Shown piece after piece: positions 15,305 through 25,239 of a stretch of DNA of 64,000 nt; position 1 is the first letter of the stretch, and each line of letters opens with the position of its first letter. The position numbers and the translations under genes were made by a program. Source of the stretch: Cycas panzhihuaensis. Its lineage: Eukaryota; Cycadophyta. Location of the stretch: contig CM041465.1 of the NCBI GenBank assembly GCA_023213395.1, positions 5,456,001 through 5,520,000 of the forward strand, in the 5' to 3' direction. The notes under the pieces are model-generated. The model was not told the origin of the DNA. It searched no databases and saw only the letters and a list, made by a program, of their open reading frames with translations.

Positions 15305-15607
15305 TGAAGTAACTGAGGGTAGAGCATTACATATATCACACCATAAATGTGAAAAAATAATAATAAATTTTCATTGATCAGTGGTGTTAAAGAACACCAG
15401 TGTATAATGCACCATATATTTATAGGTCAAGAAGTGGGTGGGAGCACACCTCAATTGACACCTTTTTTGAAATTAAAAATAATAAAATAATATATTAAAA
15501 TAATATGTACCTTAGCATATGTCAGTTGTGGATGGCTAAAGTGGCCCTATAAGGTCCCAATAACTTTGCACATATTTAATATAAAATAATGAACATTATT
15601 ATTAAAA
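15305..15607 (-). repeat. 3' LTR of element C
   Basis: Starts TGAAGTAA on the plus strand and aligns without net length change to 23099-23401. The right end reads AAAA where the other copy has AACA. The flank ATTGA at 15300-15304 is the target duplication. Confidence 0.95.
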
Positions 15608-15616
15608 TTCTCCCCC
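15608..15616 (-). other. Polypurine tract of C
   Basis: TTCTCCCCC on the plus strand, GGGGGAGAA on the minus strand, directly adjoining the 3' LTR. Confidence 0.9.
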
Positions 15617-15624
15617 ATAATATT

Positions 15625-17242
15625 CATTATGTATAACTCTAAGATTATCTCTAAATTTATGGAACTTAACTTTCCTAAGTGCCTTTATAAAGATGTTTAT
15701 TATTTGATCTTTTATGCTACAATATACCAACTATATTTCACCTGCTTAGATAAGTTCTCAAATGAAATGATACTACATCTCAATGTGTTTAGTTCTTCTA
15801 TGAAAGACAAGATTACATGTCATTTGAATAGTGCTTTGATTATCATACCAAATCTTGGTAGGACCATTCTATTCCAACTGAAGATCATGTAGTAGACGAT
15901 GTAACCAAACTATTTTAAATGCATATGAAATTATTGCTTTATACTTTGCTTCTACTATAATTAAAGAGATGGTACTCTACTTTTTAGTACTCCATGTAAT
16001 GGTTGTTGAACCTAAACTGAATATATATCTAGAAATAGACTTCTTATCATTAATGTCACCTACCCAATCAGAATCTATATACCTAATTAATCTAAAATTT
16101 GGTGAAGGTTTGTAATGTAGCCCATAGTTTGTCATGCCCTTTAGATATTGTAGAATATACTTAGTTACTTACTAAAGCATAGATTTAGGACCTTGCATAA
16201 ATATTAACATAACACTAACCACATAAATGATATCAAGTCATGTAGATATCAAGTATATCAAGCTCAAAATCAACTCTCTATATAATATAGGATCCACTAG
16301 TGTAGAATTATCAAATTTGGATAGTTTGATGCCAACTTCTACTGGTGTGGATAAGGCCTTGCAATCACTTATCTTAAATGTTTGGAGTAAGTCCAAGGTA
16401 TATTTCTGTTAGGATATAAAGATACCATCATCATCCTGTCAAACTTCCACTCCTAAGAAGTAATGCATTAAACCCAAGTCAGTAATTTTGAACTCTTTGC
16501 ACATGTTATCCTTGAATTTTTGAGAAAGGTAGGAGTCGTTCCCTGTATAGACCAAATCATTAATATAAAGTCCCATAATTAATATGGAATCTTCTTTAAT
16601 TTAAATGTATAAATTTAGATCCAATTAGGTTCTCTTGAATCCTTGATCTCTAAAATATTTGTCTATCCTAGAGTACCATGCTCTGGGTGCTTGTTTTAAA
16701 TCATAAAGTGTCTTTTTAAGTTTATACACTTTGTTTTCTTCCCCTCTAACTTCAAAACCTTTTGGTTGTTATATATAAATTTCTTCTTCAATGTAGCCAT
16801 TAAGAAATGTACTTTTAACATCCATCTAATAAACATCCTAACCTTTTTTAGCAACTAGATTCAACATCATATGGATAGTTTCCATCTAAGTAACTAGAGT
16901 AAAAGTTTTACTATAATCTATACCTTCTCTTTAGGTATATCCTTTGGTAATAAGTCTAACTTTGTATTTGCTAATGGATCCATTAGATCTGAATTTGGTC
17001 TTATAGACTTATTTGGTTCCAATGGTTATTTTTTGGGGAGGAAGGTCAATGAGCTCCCATATATCATTTTTGACTATAGAATTATATTCTTCTTCCATAA
17101 CTTTCCTCCATTCATCATGAGTATCTACCTCTTCAAAAGTGTGAGGCCTATGGCCTTCCATTACTTGAATCATAAGGGTAAAGTTAACCTGATGTGAATG
17201 AGTAGATCTCCTGCCATAGTTATTATCTAATATGTTATCCAA
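15625..17242 (-). pseudogene. Copia RT-RNase H remnant (element C)
   Basis: Starts with the open stretch 17242-17009 (FEEVDTHDEWRKVMEEE, NDIWELIDLPP). It then continues in the same frame through a YKTKF motif, a DVYQMDV motif near 16850, [12 protein letters not shown] near 16690, and the catalytic site at 16556-16567. That site reads Y-I-N-D instead of YVDD, so the enzyme is inactive. The RNase H VEAKYKAI motif at about 15932-15955 is again in the same frame. Stops fall where relatives have W (after GTK, in KKG*DVYQ) and Q (in YI*QP, GYT*). One stop, before METI, replaces an Arg and does not fit that rule. Confidence 0.88.
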
Positions 17243-17839
17243 TTCATGACTTCTTTGAACCCATTTAAGAAATCTTTGAGGTTGAGAGGAGGTTCCCTTA
17301 TCACTTAGCCTTAATACACTAATAATTTACCTTAAATCCTATCTAAGTAGCATATATATAGACCTGGGAGATGAATTGAAGTTATTCATAATATTCTTAT
17401 CTTTGTCTTGGATATAATCTAAGTGATAGTAGTCATCCTATTTAAATACAACATCTCTGATAACCATAACCTTTCTTTCTTTGGGATCATATATCTTATA
17501 TGATTTTGACATATTACTATACCTAATAAATATGAACTTAGTACTATTGTTATCAAGTTTGGTCCTATTTTATTCTAGAACATGGACATAGGCTAGGCAT
17601 TCAAAGATTCTCAAGTGATGAATACTAGGTTTGTAACTAGTCCATGCTTCTACTGGTGTCATCCACTTAAGAGCCTTGGTGGTACACCTATTTAGGAGGC
17701 AAACTATAGTGTGGACAACTTCTACCCAAAATTCATATCCAAATTTCTTATCTTTATGCATGCACGTAGCCCTCTCAACTATGGTGTGATTTTTACATTC
17801 AGTAATCCTATTTTGTTATGGAGTATAGGGGTTTGTATA
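17243..17839 (-). pseudogene. Integrase C-terminal half (element C)
   Basis: In frame with the open segment to its right, but separated by TAA codons at 17840-17842 and 17816-17818. Both stand where copia integrases have Gln (HGIxRQ and TPQQN contexts). Open 17761-17570 shows FWVEVVHTIVCLLNR, TPVEAW and HHLRIFECLAYVHV, the typical end of the copia integrase core. Downstream, a FIRYS and RDVVF stretch precedes the RT linker. Confidence 0.88.
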
Positions 17840-18934
17840 TTACCTTATAATACTATGATATATACAATAGGCATTAAATTCATTATAAATGAACTCTCCC
17901 CCATTATCTAATTGTAGGAAAAGTATCTTGTGTCCACTTTGCTTCTCTACAAAGGTTTTAAAGTCTACAAAGCATTGAAATACATTTATTTTGAGTTTTA
18001 GAAAATAGACCCATATTTTTCTTATATAATCATTAATGAAGATAAGAAAATACTTTGTACTAGCTAGAGATGAGATATCCATAGGACCACAAAGATCTAT
18101 GTAGATTAATTGAAGTGACCTTTTTACTCTATAACTTCCATCAAGAAAACCTTCCCTATGTTGCTTGCCTAGGAGGCAACCTTCACAAATGTCCTTATTA
18201 GCCTCAATTTGTGGTAGTCCTTTAACCATATTCATTCTCTTCATAAGAGTTAAGCTTTCATAGTTTAGGTGGCCAAACTTTTTGTGCCACATGTTGCTAT
18301 CTAATTTGGTTGTTATCTTCAATGTATAATTGTCTGAATGAGTTATAATTAACTTGAAAAGTCTATCTTTTGTCATTTTTCCTTTTTTAATAACAACTTT
18401 ATTCTTCCTTTTGTCCTTGATAGTGCATTCACCATTATCAAATATGACCTTATAGTTATGTTCCATCATCCATCCCATAGTTAGAAGATTTTTCTTTAGA
18501 GTTGGAACATAGAGAACATTATCAAGATATCTATTTACGGTTAAATCTATTATGATGATAACTTTGCCCCTTCCATTAGATTTGTATGATGTATCATTAC
18601 CAAACATAATTGTACCCTTCCTAGTCCTATCAATAGTTTGAAATATTTCTTCTTTATAGGTCATATGTATAAAGTAACTAGAGTCTATATACCAATAATC
18701 TTCTTCCTTTTCATGTGTAACAAAGCTTGATAATAATAGATGATCATTCTCTCTAGTTTTAATAACTGCAGTAGAATTACACCTTGTAAGAGGGCCATTT
18801 TTAGCAAAGCATCTATCTTCATTATGTCCAACTTTATGGTAAAATGTATAATAAATTGGATGCCTTCCTCTTTGACTAAGACTCCTACTTCTAGGATTTC
18901 CTCTATCAATGGAGGGTATCCTTCCCCTTTCCAA
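17840..18934 (-). pseudogene. Open zinc knuckle-protease-integrase segment (element C)
   Basis: A 364-codon open frame, the longest non-repeat ORF on this strand. In order it shows a degenerate zinc knuckle near residues 28-42 (Y-x2-F-x4-H-x4-C; the first two Cys are Tyr and Phe). The protease site W-Y-I-D-S-S follows at about residues 81-86 (normally DSG), then HMT. Next come FGND, NVLYVPTLKKNLLT, the pre-integrase WHKKFGHLNYESLTLMKRM, C-x2-C in CEGCLLGKQH, the integrase core with YIDLCGPM, and LDNGGEF near the end. The integrase His/Cys and first two Asp are present, but changes in knuckle and protease argue against function. Flanking sequence in the same frame carries the rest of pol. Confidence 0.92.
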
Positions 18935-19856
18935 GTATGGACCTTAATTATCCCTTTATTTATTGCTTGGATAATTGAAGTTATACCTTTAAAAGTTGGT
19001 ATGACCTTGGTAATTTTGATAACATTGGCTTTCTTCTTGATGTCTCTCTTGACTTTGATATCTTTGTTAACTTGGATATCTTTGGTTAGCTCCTTGATTC
19101 CTTTAATGGGGAGCTTGGTATCTAGGTTGATGCTCTTAGTGTGTCTCTTATCTAGGATTTCTATCTCTCCCCCTTAGGGATTGGTTCCTTGATCTTAAAC
19201 TTTTAGCTTAGGAATTAGACTTGATTCTTGCCTTAGTTGTAAAAGCATATTCTAAATATTCATTTGAGATTTTCTTCTCTTCAATAGTCATTAGCATAGC
19301 ACTTAATTATTCAATTTCTAATGCACTTAGGTCTTTAGAGACTTTTATACTTGTTAGTACCATCTCAAACCTTTTAACTTCACTAATATACTTAAGTATC
19401 CTTTTAACAACTATTTATTCAATAAGGGTCTCACTAAGAGATCTCATTTAATTCATAAGGTCTTGAAATTTTGTTATAAATTTATTAATAGACTCATTAG
19501 GCAACATCCTTAAATTTTTAAATCTACTCCTCAATGTTTGGAAAGGGTACACCTTCATAAATAAGCTACAGTGTGTCCCATGCCTCTTTAGACTTTAATA
19601 CCTCACTAACCTTTGAAAATATGTGGTATTTTAAGGCACAAAAAATTAAGGCTAAAGCTTCATTATCCTTCTTCACACATTCCTTAAATGCTTGTTTTTC
19701 TACTTCAATTGTATTTTGACTAAGTTCCATATACCTTATCTTCACAATATCCCACATATCTTTAGAAATGAGGATGGGTCTCATCCTCCTACTCTAATTC
19801 AAAAAAAATGATCCATCAAACTTGGGAATGATCATATTACCAAAACTTGTAGCCAT
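18935..19856 (-). pseudogene. Copia gag (element C)
   Basis: Starts with ATG at 19856. The first residues, with an IIPKFDGSFF stretch, match gag of element I (48752), where the same stretch reads IIVPKFDGTNF. The open part 19784-19566 carries D-M-W-D-I-V-K-I-R-Y and KSKEAWDTL, diagnostic of UBN2-type plant copia gag. Downstream, about 19490-19220, the core continues with stops. It is in a different frame from the zinc-knuckle segment, so a shift lies between. Gag would form the particle around element RNA. Confidence 0.85.
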
Positions 19857-22113
19857 TGTATTTAAAAAAAAAAAAAATGTTTTATTCAAATGTTTCCTAA
19901 GGTATATTTTTAAAATAATGTATCCTATTACCTAAAAGGTTGTTAGGCTCTAAGTTTATAGATCCCTAAGGAAGCCTTTAGTTACTATTCTATTTAATAA
20001 TGCCTGCCCACAAGTGGTAAATTAGGGACTTAATATACCAGTACAGAGTGTTAGGCTTTATATACCTCAGTATATAAGCCATAAAGAAGGTATAAGATCC
20101 CATTAACTTGTTAACCCATTTGTGTTGGACTTATGCCTAGCTACAGATCTAACAGTGATGGCTTTATAAACTAAGGTACTCACCTCCCTAGGTCTAGCCT
20201 AGTCTCTAAACTCCAAAAGAAAGGTTTACTCCAACTCAGCCTACCACCATATATACTTGATAGCCAATGACGTTCCTCATCTAATATGAGTAGGCCAAGG
20301 GTATGTGTGGGGTTGTAACTTTAGGGATCCTAACCATTCCCCTTGCAAGGTTAGAAATAGGGTGTTCTTTGAAAAGTTTATCTTGTTTAATATGAAAAAA
20401 TATATTTTACATATGGTATTACTTAGTAAATAAAGTTCCTTCTTAACAAATGAAAATAACTTTAAAATGAAATAAACATCTTTTTAAATGAAATAAATAT
20501 AAAATAAACAAGATTTTAAATTAATACAAATAAACTCTAAAGTGATATAAAATGAAAAGAAATAAAAAAGCCTTTTAAATGAGCTTTTAAGATGCAATAA
20601 GTACACTTTATGCAAGCCTTTTAAAAGGTAATAAAAAACTTTAAATGAATCTTTAAAATATGCTTTAATAATGAAGAAAAATGACATTTAAATGAGCTAA
20701 ATTTGAGCTTTAAAATAAAAATAAATAAATTAAAAATAAAATAAAGTGAACTAGAAGACTTAAAATAAAATGAGGTAAACTTAGAAAGCTTATTTATATG
20801 TAGAATAACATCCAACTATTGTCTTCTCCTTCAAGAGGTAAAACTTCATAATATTTTACCAAAAATCATATGTAAGCCTAAAAAAGCCAAGTGAAATCAG
20901 CTAAAAGTAGAGTAGTATCTCAATAAGATATAAATATGCTCAAATAGAATTATTAAATAGCTCAAAATAGTGAAAAGAGCTCAAACTTAGATCAAATAGA
21001 AGGGCTAACTTTAGAAGCCTCAAACACCTATAAAACAACTTTAGATCATAATGAAACTAGCTTTAGTATAAACATCAGTGAACTAGCTTTCCAACAAATC
21101 TAACTATTTAAAAAATAGACTTTTAGATCACAAGATATAAGAAAAACAGTAAATACAAGTTCTTATAATGAAAAACTAAAGAGTAGGGGGTTAAGCCCCT
21201 TTTACTAGAGCTACTGATCCCCTGAGTGGTGCACACAGCCACCCACTAGCCTGCGAAGGGGGCTAGTAGATCCCAAATTTTATGAAAAATAACTAAATTC
21301 TTTAAAATCTAAATTTATTAAAAATAACTTCTATAATTTAAAATCTAGGCCCTTTTTAAACTAAAACTATGGTCATATGGGGCTTAAGAAGACCACGGTC
21401 TGGGCTAACTAGGGGGTTAATCAGAAGGATTTGAAATAAAATTCCAATCTAATTAAATTTCTTAAAAACCTTTAAAAAAATATATATTAATAAAGAATAA
21501 ATGTGCATTAACAGGAAAATTACAGATGGAAATATCTACATGAAAGGGCAACTAAATGATCGAATAATCGATCAAATCAGATCTAAAGAGAAATAATCAA
21601 TCAACCATATTGATCCAGAATAGAAATGTGAATATATATATCAATAGAAAAAAAAAAAAAATGATGTTAAGAGAAGGACGTGATCATAAATACACATAGG
21701 ATAAACACGTGGATCAAAAATGCCTTAAATATAGTTAAGAGATTAATAACTAGAGCTTGCTTACTTAATCGATCAAAGTCTTGATTGATTTTTGCTTAAG
21801 AAAATTGAGAGAAAGAGAAAAATGAGAGTGGAGTTGTATGGGGGTTGAATAGGTCCATAAAGGGCGTATGAATTATAAGAGAGTTGCCGACATTAGATAG
21901 ATAGCCCAAAGATCTCATAGAGGAGGTGTGACATAAATGTGTTGAGAAGATAAGGTCCTAACCCTTGAACTGCCACCAAGATCTAAACTATTCTTGCAAC
22001 TAGTTACAAAAATCAAAACTAAAAATTGCATGCAAGTTCTTAAACCAGAGATAAAATAATAAAATGAATAAGAAAGCCAAGCATCACAAATACACCCGAT
22101 ATAATGTGGTAAA

Positions 22114-22134
22114 TCCCTAGCAGTGTGCTAGGGA
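22114..22134. repeat. Perfect hairpin in C leader
   Basis: TCCCTAGCA, loop GTG, TGCTAGGGA: a 9-bp perfect inverted repeat with a 3-base loop. It lies in a leader-like region that also reads TGGTAAATCC...AATATCCACAC around it. Confidence 0.85.
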
Positions 22135-22389
22135 AATATCCACACAGGAAAGGTATTGATCTTTATTATTATAGAATGGAGAAAATGTACATAATCCTAT
22201 AGCAGAGTGCTCCAACAACAACAACCAACCGCCCCACTCATAGTACATTGAACACCATCAACATAAATGAAAAATACCCTAAATCAGACTACATGATAGG
22301 GTCATCTAAGGCACAAATCCTGACCATAGAATCTAGGGTATTTTTAGCGAATGACCCTGCTTCTCTTTACAATTTAATATACTTTCAAT

Positions 22390-22560
22390 GCTAAATTTTT
22401 GGGCCAGGGGCTATCGTCCCTGAACCCTCTCTTTGCAGGGGGTGTTCCACTCCCACTGCACCCTCCTAGCCAATGGGGGCTCCTGGCCCCCTTGGAGCCC
22501 CCCGAGGAAGGTTTGGAGGGGAAATTGCGCTGCCAACGTGTCAAAATTTTAGCCTCCTAA
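22390..22560. other. GC-rich island in C leader
   Basis: About 170 bp clearly richer in G and C than anything nearby, holding several G and C tracts. An inverted repeat has stems GGGGGCTCC (22475-22483) and GGAGCCCCC (22494-22502). On the minus strand it lies about 550-700 nt past the primer site. No reading frame was recognised. Confidence 0.75.
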
Positions 22561-23084
22561 CCATTGTTGTCACATTAACCAACAAACTGAGGATGAAAAA
22601 ATTGAGAAAAAAAGAGTGAAAAATGATATTTTCCAACTGGCTTAAGGGGTTTTAGCAGGCAAAGGAAGAGGGCATGCTTTCAGAAGTAATTTCTTGAGGT
22701 AGAGGTAATGAAATTTGAAACTATTAAATTTGGTGTAGAGCTAACTCAATAAGGAATTAAACAGGTGGTCACTTGAGATAGTTTCGACTAGTGTGGAGAG
22801 TGCACCAGTCTACAAAAGTCTCAGTATATATAGAAATCTCAAAAAATTAATAAAAAAATAATTAGAACTTGTAAAATATTTGATGAAACCTCAATATAAT
22901 AGCTTCAAAGAAGTGTTGAGCTGAGTATGCTAATAAATACGACAACATATATGAGTTTTCAATTGTACATGGAATATTCATATATTTCAATAGAACTATA
23001 AGAAAAATACTTTATAAAAACTTTAATATATAATAAATATTTGTCAAATTTCCCTTTAAAATAGTTATATGATGTCAAACTCAA

Positions 23085-23096
23085 GCTTTGATACCA
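23085..23096 (-). other. Primer-binding site of C
   Basis: GCTTTGATACCA on the plus strand is TGGTATCAAAGC on the minus strand, two bases inside the 5' LTR. It is of the initiator tRNA-Met type. Confidence 0.95.
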
Positions 23097-23098
23097 AA

Positions 23099-23401
23099 TG
23101 AAGTAATTAGGGACAGAGCAAAACACATATCATGCCATAATTATGAAAAAGTAATAATGAATTTCCATTAATAAGTGGTGTTAAAGAACACTGGTGTATA
23201 ATGCACCGTATATTTATAGGTCAAGAAGTAAGTAGGAGCCCACCTTAATTGACACCTTTTTTGAAACTAAAAATAATAAAATAATAGATTAAAATAATGC
23301 ATACCTTAGCATATGTTGGATGTGGATGATTGAAGCAGCCCCACAGGGTCTCAATGACTTTGCACATATTTAATATAAAATAATAAACATTATTTCTAAC
23401 A
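23099..23401 (-). repeat. 5' LTR of element C
   Basis: 303 bp, TG...CA on the plus strand, nearly identical in layout to 15305-15607. Followed by the target duplication ATTGA (23402-23406). Confidence 0.96.
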
Positions 23402-23406
23402 ATTGA

Positions 23407-24353
23407 GAACATGGATTCAAGTTCAAAACACTATAGAGTTAAGAGAATAAAGAGTTTGGTACATCTATTATCTCGAGTTATGTTTGATTTATCACTAATA
23501 ATATGGAGAATAGACAAAAGAAGGCATCTCACCTTTAGGGAAAAAGTAGAACAAGGCATCTCACCTTTAGGTAAAAACATAAAATAAGGCATCTCACTTT
23601 TTGACTATAAACAGAAAGATGATGGCCTGAGGGATGCAAGAAGAAAAATCCTCCAAATACTATTGTTCAATCAGCACATAGGAGTTCTTATGAAAAATTA
23701 GAGTATATGATTGATCTGTCTTGATGGTAAAGATTAATTTTCTATATATTTATAAAAGAACTTCATTCCAAGAGACTTACCTCATTCCCAATTAGCGAGG
23801 TTACAAGGAAAGTACAAGTTGATCTCCACTTGCTACTATTGGCATTGATCATAAGATCCTAAGAAAATCAGACATTACTCAAAGGATTGTTGTAAAAAAA
23901 TTTGAATAAGTGCCTTAGTAGTAGACCAAAATGGTAGTGAGAAAGTCAAACAACAAAAGTGGTTTAAAATAATTAATTGTAAGAAATTGGAGGCATGACA
24001 AGTACAAACAAACTTTAGGCCTCTTTAATGCCATGTATGAATTCATAGTCTCATGGTAGAAAGATGCATTCAACATAAAAAACTTAGCTTTAAATGGATG
24101 GTTCAAAACCATCTATATTGTGTACTTAAATAAGATCCCACATAGTAGTGTGTGATGCAATAAAATAGGAGAGGAAAATATGCGATCTATTAAACAATAG
24201 CACTTCAAATCTTCAACATTTGTGAATTCCAACCTTACTTTGATACCAAGTGAAGGAAGAGGCATTAAAGCCATCTTCAACCTAGAATCTACAACACAAA
24301 GAGAATAGACAAATGCAGATGAAGATGAGGAGATCAAATTAATTAATCCTCCA
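23407..24353 (-). other. Leader remainder of B or internal part of E
   Basis: Continues the sequence interrupted by C. 23519-23600 holds three imperfect copies of an about 34-bp unit around AAGGCATCTCACCTTTAGG. 24238-24250 contains a primer-site-like ACTTTGATACCA (TGGTATCAAAGT on the minus strand), followed by TGAAGG. This could be the true LTR junction of B or chance. Short minus-strand open stretches (24394-24113, 24112-23915) match no family I recognise. Confidence 0.5.
23519..23600. repeat. Short tandem repeat, about 34-bp unit
   Basis: Three imperfect copies of AAGGCATCTCACCTTTAGG plus a short A-rich spacer; the last copy is truncated (CTCACTTTTTG). Confidence 0.85.
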
Positions 24354-24478
24354 AGTAGGAAAAATAATGTAGCCCCAAGTAGCTCTGATACCAAATGTAG
24401 GAAAAATAATATAGTCCCAAGTAGCTCTGATACTAAATGTTGAAAAATAATGGAGCAAAACTATGCTCTGATATTAAA
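24354..24478 (-). repeat. Tandem LTR-end/primer-site units beside LTR E
   Basis: Three consecutive 41-42-bp units (about 24354-24395, 24396-24437, 24438-24478). Each repeats the terminal bases of LTR E (TGTAGGAAAAATAAT on the plus strand) followed by a primer-site complement (GCTCTGATACCA, GCTCTGATACTA, GCTCTGATATTA). The third unit abuts the LTR itself at 24479. The array is thus a tandem duplication of exactly the LTR/PBS junction. Confidence 0.88.
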
Positions 24479-24897
24479 TGTAGGAAAAATATTGTAGGAG
24501 AATAGGGCAGAACGTAGAATAAACTTCAATAGATCAATACAAATCTTCAATATATCAATGTTGTAATGTAGCATAATCCATGAAAACATTGTATTCAAGC
24601 CATTATGAGAAGTGAGCATTACAAATTTCCTAAATGAGGGTGGTGTCTTAAGACACCAAGGTTGCACACCCCTCAATATTTATAATTTTGGGGGAGGAGG
24701 GAAACTCCTAAACCCCTGAAATTTAAATTAACAAGAAAATAATGATAACTTCACTCAAATGAAACTAACTCAAATTAACATTAACTTACCTTAACTTACC
24801 TACACATGTTGAGCACCCACATGTGTAAAATGAGGTTGATGAGGTGTACAATCCTGGTTAGAAGGTGGTAGTGGAGTGATGATGATTAACTCCAACA
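24479..24897 (-). repeat. LTR E, relative of the J family
   Basis: 419 bp, TG...CA. Read on the minus strand it starts TGTTGGAGTTAATCATCATC and resembles the LTR of J (TGTTGGGGCTAATGTTCATC). Shared features in order are the ACTCC(A)CC motif, ACATGTG..., GGTAAGTTAAGGTAAG, GGAGTTTCC, a GTGTC-GACAC palindrome and GGCTTGAATA. With the adjoining primer site this is a 5' LTR of a minus-strand element. No matching second LTR was found, so it is a truncated relic or a rearranged insertion. Flank is TTCTT on the right, with no clear partner. Confidence 0.85.
24641..24658. repeat. 18-bp perfect palindrome in LTR E
   Basis: TGGTGTCTTAAGACACCA is its own reverse complement. The same position in J LTRs has GTGTCTTTTGACAC (50774-50787), still able to pair as a 5-bp stem, so a hairpin here may be a family trait. 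Confidence 0.85.

Positions 24898-25239
<342 letters not shown>

Larger units (their letters stand above)
19857..23084 (-). other. Long leader of element C
   Basis: About 3.2 kb without convincing reading frames between primer site and gag. Near gag (20040-20390) lies the block shared with elements A and B. From 20470 to 20800 it is a monotonous AAATGA/TTTAAA-rich stretch. At 22114-22134 there is a perfect 9-bp-stem hairpin, and at 22390-22560 a GC-rich island with another 9-bp stem. A 3-kb leader is long for copia, so part of 21600-22800 may be another inserted element, but I found no duplication proving it. Confidence 0.6.
15305..23401 (-). mobile_element. Ty1/copia element C, complete, nested in B
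   Basis: A full-length minus-strand copia element. Two 303-bp LTRs (15305-15607 and 23099-23401) lie in direct orientation, flanked by the 5-bp duplication ATTGA at 15300-15304 and 23402-23406. Primer site is at 23085-23096 and polypurine tract at 15608-15616. The pol region from the zinc knuckle to RNase H (18934 to about 15630) stays in a single frame, closed only by stop codons. Gag lies in another frame, so at least one shift separates them. The 3.2-kb leader is unusually long and contains a GC-rich island and strong hairpins. Confidence 0.95.

Noticed and set aside
15629-15892. Plus-strand open stretches near 15629 and 16227
   Set aside because: They are the complementary strand of the RT-RNase H of C and have no independent signal.
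18740-19177. Plus-strand open stretch of 145 codons
   Set aside because: Antisense to the zinc-knuckle and gag region of C. Hydrophobic, low-complexity translation of the complementary strand.
23519-23600. CRISPR-like short repeats
   Set aside because: Only three imperfect copies with A-rich, non-unique spacers in a plant retroelement leader. It is an ordinary tandem repeat.
24113-24394. Minus-strand 93-codon open stretch beside LTR E
   Set aside because: It reads through the tandem primer-site units and has no recognisable domain. It is likely leader sequence.
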